NCBI RefSeq assembly: GCF_035961655.1
Contig: NZ_CP108393.1
Span: 558,001-622,000 of the forward strand
Length of the DNA stretch: 64,000 nucleotides
Direction: 5' to 3'
Source of the DNA: Streptomyces sp. NBC_01317
GTDB lineage: Bacteria > Actinomycetota > Actinomycetes > Streptomycetales > Streptomycetaceae
Numbering within the stretch: the stretch's first letter is position 1; every line of letters begins with the position of its first letter. The notes below the pieces were generated by a model. It saw nothing but the letters and a program-made list of their open reading frames with translations. It had not been told where the DNA came from and searched no databases. This document shows positions 8,868-17,060 of this stretch, in pieces. A program made the position numbers and the translations under genes.

Positions 8868-9419
8868 ATGAGCAGGATCCTCGCCGTGCTGCGGCGGCAC
8901 GACCACCGGCTGACCCGGCGGATCGCGGCATGGGACCACCCGTGGATACGGACGGTCCTGCCGGCGGCGCAGAACGCGGCCGAACACACCGCGCTGTGGT
9001 GGGCGGCGGCGGCGGTCATGGCGACGGCGGGCGGGCAGCGGGGCCGTAACGCGGCAGGGGCGGGGCTGGCCGCGATGGGCCTGGCGGAGGCGCTGTCCAA
9101 CACGGTCGGCAAGCAGCTGGTCGAGCGGCGCCGCCCGCCCAAGGAATGGATCCCGAACGCGGAGGTGGAGGAACGGCCGACCAGTTCCTCCTTCCCCTCG
9201 GGTCACACCGCGGCGGCCATCGCCTTCGCGGCGACCGTCACCGTGGTATGGCCGCGTGCCGGAGCCGTCTGCGCGCCTCCGGCGCTCGCGGTGGCGGTGG
9301 GGCGGGTCCACAGCGGAGCCCACTATCCGACGGACATCGCCGCCGGAACCGTGATCGGCCTGGCGGCGACGGCCCTGGTCCTCACCGCCAAACAGCAGGC
9401 CACGGAGCGGTGGCGGTGA
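8868..9419 (+). CDS. PAP2-family phosphatase (membrane)
   Basis: A 183-residue type-2 phosphatidic acid phosphatase-like protein. All three active-site blocks are present: KQLVERRRPP (motif 1), SSSFPSGHTAAA (motif 2, His) and GRVHSGAHYPTDIAAG (motif 3, nucleophilic His and its Asp partner). Hydrophobic helices lie between the motifs. Substrates in the family are phosphatidic acid, undecaprenyl diphosphate or other lipid phosphates; nothing here decides among them. The start has a GGGAGGG ribosome site. It converges with the FAD monooxygenase gene. Confidence 0.9.
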   Translation: MSRILAVLRRHDHRLTRRIAAWDHPWIRTVLPAAQNAAEHTALWWAAAAVMATAGGQRGRNAAGAGLAAMGLAEALSNTVGKQLVERRRPPKEWIPNAEVEERPTSSSFPSGHTAAAIAFAATVTVVWPRAGAVCAPPALAVAVGRVHSGAHYPTDIAAGTVIGLAATALVLTAKQQATERWR

Positions 9420-11029
9420 CCTTCCTCTTCGCTCAGGTGACCTTGCTCTTCCCTCATACGGCGGGCGTCATGGTCAGGACGGCCCTTCGGGTGCCGGACA
9501 GGAAGTCCCCTGCGGAGACGTGAGCGATTGTGGCCGATGTATCCGTCGGGACGGATGACGAGCAGGGTGTCCTCGGTCAGTCCATAGACGCGCCGGGTCG
9601 TCCGGCGCGGGTCGGTCAGGCGGTGGTGGGCGTGCTCGGCGTCTTTGGCGTGCCCGGCATCTTTACCGAAGACGATACGAGTCAACGGGGCCCCGACTTC
9701 GGGCCATTCGAGGCGGTCGAGGGCCTCGCCGGCACGGCTGCCGTACGCCGGCGCGGTGAAGTGCGGGCCTTGGTAGAGGTCGAAGAGTCTGACCGGACGT
9801 CCGTCACGACCCGCCAGACGGGAGTCCGGAGCGCGGTCTCCCACCCGCAGCTTCTTCGTCGCGTCGCTGTGGGCGCGGGCGGCGAGCGGGCCGCCGTGGT
9901 AGGTCAGGGCGAGCTGCTGCTCGTCCTTGCCCCGGCGGATGCTCGAAGGGTCGAGCTTGGCGATGCCCTCGTACTTCTTGGTCGACAGGTTCAGCACACT
10001 CTCCGCGAGGGGCAGCCGCTCGGCCTCGTAACTGTCCAACAGCGCGTCGTCGGCCCCCGCCAGGACCTGTGACAGCTTCCAGCCGAGGTTGTACGCGTCC
10101 TGGAGGCCGGTGTTCAGCCCTTGGGCGCCGGCCGGGGTGTGTACGTGAGCGGCGTCTCCGGCGAGGAAGACGCGTCCCCGCCGGTAGCTCTCCGCCAGGC
10201 GGATGTTGGGCCGGAAGACCGAGGTCCACCGGATGCCGGTGAGCGCGATGCGCCGGTTCCCGGTGTGCGAGCGGACGCGCTCATTGATCCGCGCCTCGGT
10301 GCCCGGGGGTTCCTCGTCCTGCGCCGGCCGGATCATCCACTGGAACAGGTCGCTGTACGGGAGGGGGCAGGCACCCACAAATCTGCCGCCGGCCCCGGGC
10401 CAGACGTGCCACCGGTCACGGGACAAACCTGAGGTGGCGGCGTCCACGAGGAGCATCCGGTCCTGCTCGCCCGTCGCCCCGGCGAATTCGACGGCCAATT
10501 GCTTGCGGACCCGGCTGGAACCGCCGTCGGCACCCACGACATAGCGGGCGACGATCCGCTCGATCCCGTCGGGCCCCGCCACATCGGCCGTCACCGCGCC
10601 GGGGCCCTGCACCAACTCGACCAGCTCCGTCCCGAACTCCACGCGGCGGCCCAGGCTTTCCAGGCGCGCGCGCAGCGCGCGGTCGGTACGGAACTGGGGG
10701 ATCAGCCAGGTGCTCGGGTACGGAACGTCCACGCCGGCCCGCGCGTTGCGCACCATGCGCCAGGGCACGGTCACCGGCCCCAGATGAACACCCAGCAGCG
10801 GAAAGCCGCTGCCGCCCGCCAGGATGTCGTCAAGTGCCCCGAGATCTTCGAGTACTTCGAGGGAACGCGGCTGAATTCCCTTGGCCCGCGAACCGTCGAA
10901 GGCGTGCGGTGACTTGTCGATGACGCGGAGGGAGTGGCCACGGCGTGCGAGATCGATCGCCAGAGCGGTGCCGGTCGGGCCGGCTCCGACGATCAGGACG
11001 TCGACGGCAGGGTCGTCGTTCACATTCAT
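9323..11029 (-). CDS. FAD-dependent aromatic/polyketide monooxygenase, probably frameshifted at the 3' end
   Basis: A PheA/TfdB-family flavoprotein hydroxylase of 568 codons. The N-terminal dinucleotide fold VLIVGAGPTGTALAIDLARRGH, the DG motif (VVGADGGSSRVRK) and the FAD-binding GDAAHVHTPAGAQGLNTGLQDAYNL are intact. After RPDGYIGH the frame turns into an Arg-rich tail with poor third-position GC and runs into the convergent PAP2 gene. The other frame from about 9530 reads ATIAHVSAGDFLSG and ends at a TGA at 9454, with normal codon use and no overlap. One extra base near 9530 therefore explains the tail. The TetR gene diverges from its start. Likely role: substrate hydroxylation or antibiotic inactivation. 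Confidence 0.85.
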   Translation of the reverse strand: MNVNDDPAVDVLIVGAGPTGTALAIDLARRGHSLRVIDKSPHAFDGSRAKGIQPRSLEVLEDLGALDDILAGGSGFPLLGVHLGPVTVPWRMVRNARAGVDVPYPSTWLIPQFRTDRALRARLESLGRRVEFGTELVELVQGPGAVTADVAGPDGIERIVARYVVGADGGSSRVRKQLAVEFAGATGEQDRMLLVDAATSGLSRDRWHVWPGAGGRFVGACPLPYSDLFQWMIRPAQDEEPPGTEARINERVRSHTGNRRIALTGIRWTSVFRPNIRLAESYRRGRVFLAGDAAHVHTPAGAQGLNTGLQDAYNLGWKLSQVLAGADDALLDSYEAERLPLAESVLNLSTKKYEGIAKLDPSSIRRGKDEQQLALTYHGGPLAARAHSDATKKLRVGDRAPDSRLAGRDGRPVRLFDLYQGPHFTAPAYGSRAGEALDRLEWPEVGAPLTRIVFGKDAGHAKDAEHAHHRLTDPRRTTRRVYGLTEDTLLVIRPDGYIGHNRSRLRRGLPVRHPKGRPDHDARRMREEQGHLSEEEGHRHRSVACCLAVRTRAVAARPITVPAAMSVG

Positions 11030-11052
11030 AATGGCTACACTGTTGCCACTAT
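11028..11052. promoter_or_regulatory. 25-bp operator palindrome between monooxygenase and TetR genes
   Basis: A near-perfect 25-bp palindrome centred on 11040, with arms ATAATGGCTACA and TGTTGCCACTAT; only two position pairs fail to match. It touches the monooxygenase start codon, so on that strand TTGACA (11066-11061) with a transcript starting inside the palindrome is likely. This is the typical autoregulatory site of a TetR repressor controlling a divergent enzyme gene. Confidence 0.7.
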
Positions 11053-11086
11053 GTGCATGGTGTCAAGTCGCAGGCATACTTCCCGG

Positions 11087-11782
11087 GTGCAGACACCACC
11101 TGAGCAACCGCGACGGAGCGAGCCCCCCGCGCGGCGCTCTCCGGGCCGCCCCCCGGTCCCGCCGGACCGGATCGTCGCCGCGGCGATGCGGATCGTCGAC
11201 GAGGAGGGCGCCGAGGCCCTGTCGATGCGCACGCTCGCGAAGCGCCTGGGCTCCGGTACGGCGACGCTGTACCGGCATTTCGACAATCGGGCGGAGGTCG
11301 TCGCCCAGGTGACCGACCGGCTGTTCGGCATGATCGACATCGAGCCGGGGCCCGCCGCGACCGAGTGGCGCGAGGCCTGCCGCACCATGATGGAGAACGT
11401 GTTCGCGGTCCTGCGCCGCCATCGCGGGGTGGCGCCCCTGCTGATGGAGGAATCCCCTGCCGGCCCGCACGCGAGGGCGGTCCGCGAGCGCTGCGTCGCC
11501 CTCCTGCTGGACAACGGTTTCTCGCCGAGAATCGCCGCACAGGCGTACGCGACACTGGCCCGCTACGTCCTGGGCTTCGCGATGCAGCTCGGAGAACAGG
11601 GACGGCCCGGCGACGAGCCCCCCGACAAGCGAGCACCCACGCCCGTCCACCCGGCGGACCCGTCCCTGTACCCGGCCACGACGAGGGTGGCCGCTTTCCT
11701 CCCGGTGCCGCTGGAGGAGGAGTTCTCCTTCGGACTCGGCCTGCTCATCGAGGGCCTCGCCCAACTCCGCGACGGCGCCTGA
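11087..11782 (+). CDS. TetR-family transcriptional regulator (TetR_C-type ligand domain)
   Basis: A 231-residue regulator. After a basic Pro/Arg leader (RRSPGRPPVPPDRI) the helix-turn-helix reads AMRIVDEEGAEALSMRTLAKRLG with GTATLYRHFDNRAEV as recognition part. The C-terminal domain (from TEWREACRTMMENVFAVLRRH) is of the tetracycline-repressor type. GTG 11087 is chosen because it gives a normal leader and leaves the 25-bp palindrome outside the coding region; ATG codons at 11051 and 11057 are alternatives. It is divergent from the FAD monooxygenase gene, which it probably represses. Confidence 0.85.
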   Translation: MQTPPEQPRRSEPPARRSPGRPPVPPDRIVAAAMRIVDEEGAEALSMRTLAKRLGSGTATLYRHFDNRAEVVAQVTDRLFGMIDIEPGPAATEWREACRTMMENVFAVLRRHRGVAPLLMEESPAGPHARAVRERCVALLLDNGFSPRIAAQAYATLARYVLGFAMQLGEQGRPGDEPPDKRAPTPVHPADPSLYPATTRVAAFLPVPLEEEFSFGLGLLIEGLAQLRDGA

Positions 11783-11863
11783 CCGCAGGGTCGTACCTCT
11801 ACCGAGACGGCTCCCCGTTCCAGCGTCGGGCGGGAGCTGGTTGGCGCGTTTGGCTGTCACGGA

Positions 11864-12369
11864 CTAGGTGCCGGCCGTCCAGGCCGTGCGCAGCGCCGTC
11901 CTGTCCACGGGCTTCCCGGCGAGGTAGACGGCCGCGATCTTGCGGGTGTTGGCGATGTTGTCGAGGGGGTCGGCGTCGAGTACGAGGAGGTCGGCGCGTT
12001 TCCCTGGTTCCAGGGTGCCCCGGTCGGGCAGTCCGAGGATCTGGGCGGGTGTGCGGGTGGCGGCCTGGATGGCCTGTTGGGCGGGCATTCCGGCCTGGAC
12101 CATGGCTTGGAGTTCGCGGTGTTCGGCGATGCCGAAGAACTGGACGAACAGCCCGGAGTCGGCGGAGAGGACGATCCGTACGCCGCTTTCGACGTAGGTG
12201 CGCAGGCCGGCCTCCAGGATGGCGTAGGCCTCCTTCATCTCCCGCAGTGTGCCGGCGGGTATCGACTCGATCTGGGCGCGGATCGCGGCCAGGGCGTCGG
12301 CGGGTACCGTTTCGGCCTGGTCCGGGGCGTCGAGCCAGGCGGTGCCCTCCGGGATGGCTTTCTGGATGG
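11864..12369 (-). pseudogene. Amidohydrolase (imidazolonepropionase-like) C-terminal remnant
   Basis: About 165 residues matching the C-terminal part of metal-dependent amidohydrolases: IVLSADSGLFVQFFG, AIQAATRTPAQILGL, GTLEPGKRADLLVLDADPLDNIANTRKIAAVYLAGK. The frame is open upstream of the internal ATG at 12238 and still reads sensibly (AIPEGTAWLDAPDQAE) to about 12365, where it runs into the first unit of a CRISPR-like repeat. The N-terminal half, with its HxH metal site, is missing, so it is inactive by inspection. Confidence 0.75.
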
Positions 12370-12519
12370 GTCTTCCCGCGCGAGCGGGGGTGTTCCGAGG
12401 CCCGAGCGCGTGGGGACGGGGACGTCTTTGGTCTTCCCGCGCGAGCGGGGGGGGTGTTCCGGCGGGGTAGATGGTGTGCCCGAAGTCGGGCCAGGTCTTC
12501 CCGCGCGCGGGCGGGGGTC
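12370..12519 (+). CRISPR. Three-repeat degenerate CRISPR fragment
   Basis: Three copies of a repeat beginning GTCTTCCCGCGCGAG and ending GTGTTCCG start at 12370, 12431 and 12495. The two intervening spacers are each 33 nt. The second copy has three extra G residues, and the third lacks the GTGTTCCG end. The repeat resembles but is not identical to that of the array at 15977-16768. The left edge coincides with the break in the amidohydrolase remnant. No cas gene adjoins it. Confidence 0.6.
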
Positions 12520-12610
12520 AGGCCGCTCGCGGCGTCAGGACTTCGGGCGTGGTGTGTTGCGCGCCAGTCCTGAGTTTGCCGGTGTCCGGCCCGACGGTCG
12601 GCCGGGAGCG

Positions 12611-12643
12611 GGGCAGGAGGTGACGGCCATTTCCGTCCTGCCC
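12611..12643 (-). terminator. Hairpin terminator after the CHAT gene
   Basis: GGGCAGGA (12611-12618) pairs with TCCTGCCC (12636-12643) across a 17-nt loop, 28 nt beyond the CHAT stop codon on that gene's strand. Confidence 0.55.
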
Positions 12644-12671
12644 GGTCTCGGCGGGCGCGGGAGCCGGACCA

Positions 12672-14468
12672 TCACGCGCCGAAGTGGGTGAAGGAACCCC
12701 AGGCCGTGGGACGGGCGCCGGCAGCCGCCGCGTTGGTCACCGCTTTGCCGAGTGCGGCGGAGGGGAGGACTCCCCGGCGGAGTTCCTCATGCAAGGTGGA
12801 CATCAGCTCGATGGTCTGTTCGGAGTCCGGTACGGCCCAGAGCGCGGCGATCACGGAGCTTGCCCCCATCGCCAGCAGCGCGGCGGGAAAGCCGAGTTGC
12901 TCGCCGGGGAGCCGGATGCCGATGCCGGCCAAGTGGCAGGCGGACAGGACGACGGTGGTTCCGCGTTGCAAGTCGTGTCCGAGGAGCGAGGACAGAGGCA
13001 GGGGTTGGCCCAGGAGAATGGTGGACTCCAGCGGACGGTGGGCGTCGAGGGAACCATGGCCCGCGAGATGGATGAGGTTCGCGGACGTCATCTGTTGAGC
13101 CAGGCCCTGCGGCGCCGGACCTGTGGGGCGGGCGACGCCGCTGGAAGACCGGCCGAGACCGCGCAGACGCTCGGATCCTTGGGACTCGGCGGCGGGCGAG
13201 TTCTGGCCCCGGAGGATCGTGGGTGTCACGCCGTGCACGGCGGCGATCCTGCGGGCCTCGGGCACGGTGAAGGGGATCGGTTTGCCGCCTGCCCCGTCGT
13301 GATACCAGGGGTCGGCCACGATCAGGGGCTCGATGCGTGAGGGCCGGGGCCATGCCGCCGCGAACATGAGGGCGTTGCCGGAGGGGACGACGGTGAGGTC
13401 GAGGAGCCCGCATACGGGCATGCCGTCCACCGGCGCGGTGTACAGCGGCAGGAGGGCGCTCTGCCCCAGTGGTATGAGGGCGACGCGGCCCCCCATGAGG
13501 TCCGGCCAGGCGTCGAGTACGGGTTTCCACACCGCGTCCGTGACGGCGGCCTGCGCTGCGCGGACCGCCCGGTCACGGGCCTTGACCAGCGGCGGCTCCG
13601 ATGCCAAAGCCTGGCGTAACGTGTCGAGTTGGGCCTGGACCTCTTTGAGTCCCAGGCCGGGCAGGGCGATGCTCTCGCACAACTCCCGCCCGCTGTCCGG
13701 CGCTTCCAGCCGTATCGCCGTACCACCCTGGACGCCGGGGGCGAGGTAGAGGACCGAACGCGCTGTCTTGTCCGCGGCGAGCACGGCGGACACGGTACGA
13801 GCAGTCGAGTAGAGCGCGTCTCCGCTCGACAACTCCGCCAGGGTCAGGTCCAGTTCCTGGACCATCATCAGGTCGGCGTGGACACGCAAGGCCTCGACGG
13901 TGTGCGCCCCGGTGGGCGATTCCAGCTTCCGGTCCACAGCGGCCTGCACCGTGCGACGAAGCCTGCGCACACGTCGTACGGCGTCCTCTCCACCGAGAAA
14001 GGTGGACAGCTCGCGTGCCATGGTGCGGTCACTCATCTGGAGTCCGGTCAGGCCCTCCGCGACCATGTAGCCGACGAGCGGAACGCCGGATCGGTGGGCC
14101 ACATCCACGGACATGTCCGCCATCATCTGGATGTCAGGCAGTGCCTCCTCGGGGAACGCCACGCCGTTCTTCGTGCTCTGGGCCTCGATGACGGCCACCG
14201 CGCTGACGAACAACAGGCTGGAGACGGACGCGAAGAACCACTGGCCCAGTTCGGCGTGCACGCCGAAAGAGATGCGAGTCGTCCGGAAGACGAGCCGGGC
14301 GAACGCGGGATCACCTTGGACCATCTTGTCCATGCAGTGCCGCATGAGCTGCCAGATGTCGACCGCCACTGCGGCGGAGCCGTCGCGCCGTCCCCGTTCC
14401 TGCAAGGCGTTGATGGCCTGTTGGATCCGGTTGAACTCGGCCTCCTGGGACGACGTGGACAGTCCCAT
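12672..14468 (-). CDS. CHAT-domain (caspase-like) protease
   Basis: A 598-residue protein with a C-terminal CHAT peptidase domain. The catalytic His is His471 in NLIHLAGHGSLD and the catalytic Cys is Cys511 in VVLSACHLAGIG, the normal CHAT arrangement. The N-terminal 330 residues are mostly predicted helix with no recognisable TPR repeat or transmembrane span; PFAMs for it are unknown to me. The ATG at 14468 shares its A with the TGA of the upstream small gene (TGATG), so the two proteins are translationally coupled. CHAT proteases serve in bacterial conflict and regulated proteolysis. The location between two CRISPR fragments suggests a defence island. Substrate and trigger are unknown. Confidence 0.85.
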   Translation of the reverse strand: MGLSTSSQEAEFNRIQQAINALQERGRRDGSAAVAVDIWQLMRHCMDKMVQGDPAFARLVFRTTRISFGVHAELGQWFFASVSSLLFVSAVAVIEAQSTKNGVAFPEEALPDIQMMADMSVDVAHRSGVPLVGYMVAEGLTGLQMSDRTMARELSTFLGGEDAVRRVRRLRRTVQAAVDRKLESPTGAHTVEALRVHADLMMVQELDLTLAELSSGDALYSTARTVSAVLAADKTARSVLYLAPGVQGGTAIRLEAPDSGRELCESIALPGLGLKEVQAQLDTLRQALASEPPLVKARDRAVRAAQAAVTDAVWKPVLDAWPDLMGGRVALIPLGQSALLPLYTAPVDGMPVCGLLDLTVVPSGNALMFAAAWPRPSRIEPLIVADPWYHDGAGGKPIPFTVPEARRIAAVHGVTPTILRGQNSPAAESQGSERLRGLGRSSSGVARPTGPAPQGLAQQMTSANLIHLAGHGSLDAHRPLESTILLGQPLPLSSLLGHDLQRGTTVVLSACHLAGIGIRLPGEQLGFPAALLAMGASSVIAALWAVPDSEQTIELMSTLHEELRRGVLPSAALGKAVTNAAAAGARPTAWGSFTHFGA

Positions 14469-14887
14469 CACTCGGCCCTAGGGGACGGGGCGTTCATCGC
14501 GGATACGACGGCGCCGGTGAGGGCGGCCGTATCAAGAACGGGCCTTCCGTCGGGTCCCGGCGCGGAACGGATCTCGATACGGGTCTCGGCTCCGCCCTCA
14601 CCGGTGATCGTGAACACGAGTGGCGGCGGAGGCCCTTGGACGGGAGCGCGGAACCCGAACCAGACGGCGGCTCCCTGAACGAATTCCTTGATCCGGTCAC
14701 GGGCGAGATAGACGCCCACCACGTTGGCCGTGACGGCCAGCCCCTGGTTCCCGACGGACACTGCGGCTTGCGCTACCGATGCCCACTGGTCGCCCGAGCG
14801 GGATCCGACTTCCACCTCGTCGAAGTCCGCTCTGTCGAGCAACTCCCAGAAATCACCGGGTACATGCACAAACATGTGGTTTCCCAT
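14468..14887 (-). CDS. Small CHAT-partner protein, possibly EACC1-like
   Basis: A 139-residue protein coupled to the CHAT gene by a TGATG overlap. ATG 14887 is chosen because the longer open frame upstream has low-complexity composition. Visible parts are an N-terminal FVHVPGDFWELLDRAD segment, a central hydrophobic helix region (GLAVTANVVGVYLARDRIKEFVQGAAVWFGF) and a two-strand segment (LVFTITGEGG, then ETRIEIRSAPG). That order resembles the effector-associated constant component EACC1 described in NTP-dependent conflict systems, but the similarity is only by pattern. It may be the sensor or the regulator of the CHAT protease. Confidence 0.65.
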   Translation of the reverse strand: MGNHMFVHVPGDFWELLDRADFDEVEVGSRSGDQWASVAQAAVSVGNQGLAVTANVVGVYLARDRIKEFVQGAAVWFGFRAPVQGPPPPLVFTITGEGGAETRIEIRSAPGPDGRPVLDTAALTGAVVSAMNAPSPRAE

Positions 14888-15471
14888 GCCGCCGAGCGTA
14901 GCCCCATTTCGCGCCCCGTCTGTGGGAATGACAGCTCCTCCTCCTGGGGGCGGAGTGGATGACCCCGTACGGGCAGGTGCTGGCCGAGGACAGCACGAGG
15001 TTGACGGGGTCGCGGGCGTCCCAGGGGTCCGGGCCGGGTCCGGGCCGTAGGAGCGTCGGAAGCGGCCGATACGGTGTTGCTGGGCCAGGAGCTTGTACAG
15101 GGCCTTCATGGGCCGGCCCTCCGTGCCGCGTGGCTGTTCCAGGGTGGCTGCCGGGGGGACGGTGATCTGGAAACGGGACGTGTACGTTGCGCTGGGCACA
15201 GGCGAGCCTGCGGTCGGCAACGCCCCACTGGCGGACCCGGTGTTCGAGCCGTCGGGTGGCGAGGGCGGCAGACACGGCGCCGGGGTAGCAGCACACCCCG
15301 CCTGAGCCGGCGCACACGACGGTGGTGCCGGGGCCCAGGCCCCACCCCCGTCGGCACCACTGCCGGATGCCCAAACACCCTTGGCAACGGGGCCACATTC
15401 TCGCGCCGCTGCACCTACCAGCCCCGGCACCAAACTCCGGGATCCCGCAGCAGGCCGAACACGTACCCTGC
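14888..15471. other. 584-bp stretch without an intact gene
   Basis: No credible intact gene is seen. On the minus strand a fragment reads SRFQITVPPAATLEQPRG, then MKALYKLLAQQHRIGRF and in another frame DPWDARDPVNLVLSSAS, which has protein-like composition but matches no family I recognise. Frame changes and stops break it. It is probably decayed coding DNA between the CHAT pair and the cas3 remnant. Confidence 0.5.
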
Positions 15472-15971
15472 CTACCACAGTTCCGGATACCGCCCACGAT
15501 GCTCGCCCACCATCTGCGCCACCCGCACGACCAACAACCCCGCCAGCGGCCCACTCCCCTACGGATACCCCAGCCCCGAGAGCAACACCAGCGCCTCACT
15601 AACAACCTGATGCCTCAAGGTCGCGGCGCTGTCATCCCCCGCCGCACGCCCGCGAGCACTTCATCAGCCAGCAGGGCTACAGGCGACGCGCGCCTGAGCA
15701 CGTTCCACTGAAACTGGAACCCCTGAATCTTCCCTGCATCATGCAACCCGGCCCAGAACGCAACCACCGACCGCGCCTCACCGGGCGCCACCCCTAGCCC
15801 CCCGGCGACCGCCCGTTGCTGCCAGGAACCCGCCCACAACGCCCCAGCCACCACACCCGTACCCATCAGCTGCCCAATCAACTCCCACCATCGACCTCTG
15901 ACAAACTGTCCGCATGAGCCAGCGACGGCTGAGTCAACGAATTGCAAAGCCCCTCGAAAACCGCAGCTCAT
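15472..15971 (-). pseudogene. cas3: Degenerate cas3 (HD-nuclease N-terminal region)
   Basis: A broken Cas3 N-terminus. The first frame reads WWELIGQLMGTGVVAGALW and then SVVAFWAGLHDAGKIQGFQ, the HD signature (HD plus GK) of Cas3 HD nucleases. After about 15640 homology moves to another frame (DSAATLRHQVVSEALVLLSG), which then stops. A further in-frame piece reads VAQMVGEHRGRYPELW and stops at 15472. There is no helicase part. At least one frameshift and two stops make it non-functional. Its 5' end abuts the CRISPR leader, and it is transcribed away from the array. Confidence 0.75.
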
Positions 15972-15976
15972 AGAGA
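15930..15976 (+). promoter_or_regulatory. Probable CRISPR leader
   Basis: A relatively AT-rich stretch (ACGAATTGCAAAGC, CTCGAAAACC, CTCATAGAGA) immediately precedes repeat 1. The best-conserved repeats are at this end and decayed ones at the other, which is the leader-to-trailer order expected of a type I-E array. Confidence 0.45.
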
Positions 15977-16768
15977 GTTCTCCCCGCGCAGGCGGGGGTG
16001 GTCCGCAGAGCGTTCGACGCGGTCCGTATGCGGGAGGGTTCTCCCCGCGCAGGCGGGGGTGGTCCGTGGGGCCCTTCCTGAGCCTCTTCGACGCGGTCGT
16101 TCTCCCCGCGCAGGCGGGGGTGGTCCGGATGGGCCCCAGTAGGCGCGGTTTCCGGCCGCGTTCTCCCCGCGCAGGCGGGGGTGGTCCGGCCGGTTGGTCG
16201 GGTACGAGACGCCGTACCCGGTTCTCCCCGCGCAGGCGGGGGTGGTCCGACAGGTCGGAGCAGCGGGCGCTTCCTGCTCGCGTTCTCCCCGCGCAGGCGG
16301 GGATGGTCCGCCCGGCAGGGCAGGTACGCCGCCCGGTCCGCGGTTCTCCCCGCGCAGGCGGGGGTGGTCCGCCGGGACGGGCAATCTTGCAGGTTTGCAG
16401 GTGGTTCTCCCCGCGCAGGCGGGGGTGGTCCGCTGGGCCAACTGCTCGCGCCTGTCCTCCAGTTGTTCTCCCCTCGCAGGCGTCCGTACGCCACTGGTTC
16501 TCCCCGCGCAGGAGGGGTGGTCCGGCCGACGCGGTCTACCGGGCTGGTACGGCGTCGTTCTCCCAGAGCAGGCGGGGGTGGTCCGCTGCTGATGACCATC
16601 ATGTTCCTCCTCGGCGTGTTCTCCCCGCGCAGGCAGGGGTGGTCCGCCGCTGTACCCCGGTGACGACAACCCAGATTATTTCTCCCAGCGCAGGTTGGGG
16701 TGGTCCGACGACTTGTCTGGCGATCCCGGCCATCCTCGTGTTCTCCTCGCGCAGGTGGGGGTCGTCCA
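15977..16768 (+). CRISPR. Type I-E-like CRISPR array, 14 repeats, decaying toward the right
   Basis: Fourteen repeats of 29 nt starting GTTCTCCCCGCGCAGG and ending GGGGGTGGTCCG, with an internal dyad (CCCCGC / GCGGGG). Repeat starts: 15977, 16038, 16099, 16160, 16221, 16282, 16343, 16404, 16465, 16497, 16557, 16618, 16679, 16740. Repeats 1-8 are almost identical. Repeat 9 has lost 7 nt and is followed by a 10-nt spacer stub. Repeat 10 lacks one base, and repeats 11-14 carry substitutions. The other 12 spacers are exactly 32 nt. The form and spacer length match type I-E. No intact cas gene is present in the window; only cas3 debris adjoins it. Confidence 0.97.
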
Positions 16769-16839
16769 GGTGGGAGGTTGCTGGCCTTGGTGAGGTTGAG
16801 GGGCTTCCTGGGTGAGTGGTTCGTCGGGGCCCGCGGCTC

Positions 16840-17060
16840 CCTGGGGTTTCGGCGAATGGTCCGCGGGCTACCGGTGGGCCGAGCTGTACCGCTTGGGCCT
16901 GGATCGACTGGGAGCACCAGGGAGGAGAGCTGGACCGGGCGCGGTGTGCGGTCGGCTCGTTCAGCATGTGGGTCGGAGAAGGGGCTCCTCGTAGGGGTGA
17001 ATCCTGTAGATCCCGGCGGCGGAAGCCCGGAAGGTTACGGCCGACTGCTGTGTCGAATTG
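16840..17060 (+). pseudogene. IS5-family-like transposase remnant
   Basis: Pieces of an IS5-type transposase N-terminal half appear in three frames: YRWAELYRLGLDRLGAPG, then GELDRARCAVGSFSMWVGEGA, then GVNPVDPGGGSPEGYG. They mirror the usual order of a short helical segment, an ELDWSRaxxDSxxVrAkkGG-like stretch and GPNPVDRGKPGSK. Frame changes make it inactive. No terminal repeats were found. Confidence 0.45.

Noticed and set aside
9530..10072. Plus-strand frame across the FAD monooxygenase gene
   Set aside because: It is antisense to a well-supported flavoprotein and has no recognisable content.
12672..16768. CHAT protease near CRISPR as a Craspase (type III-E) system
   Set aside because: The repeats and 32-nt spacers are type I-E-like, the debris is cas3, there is no gRAMP/Cas7-11-like gene, and the CHAT protein lacks visible TPR repeats.
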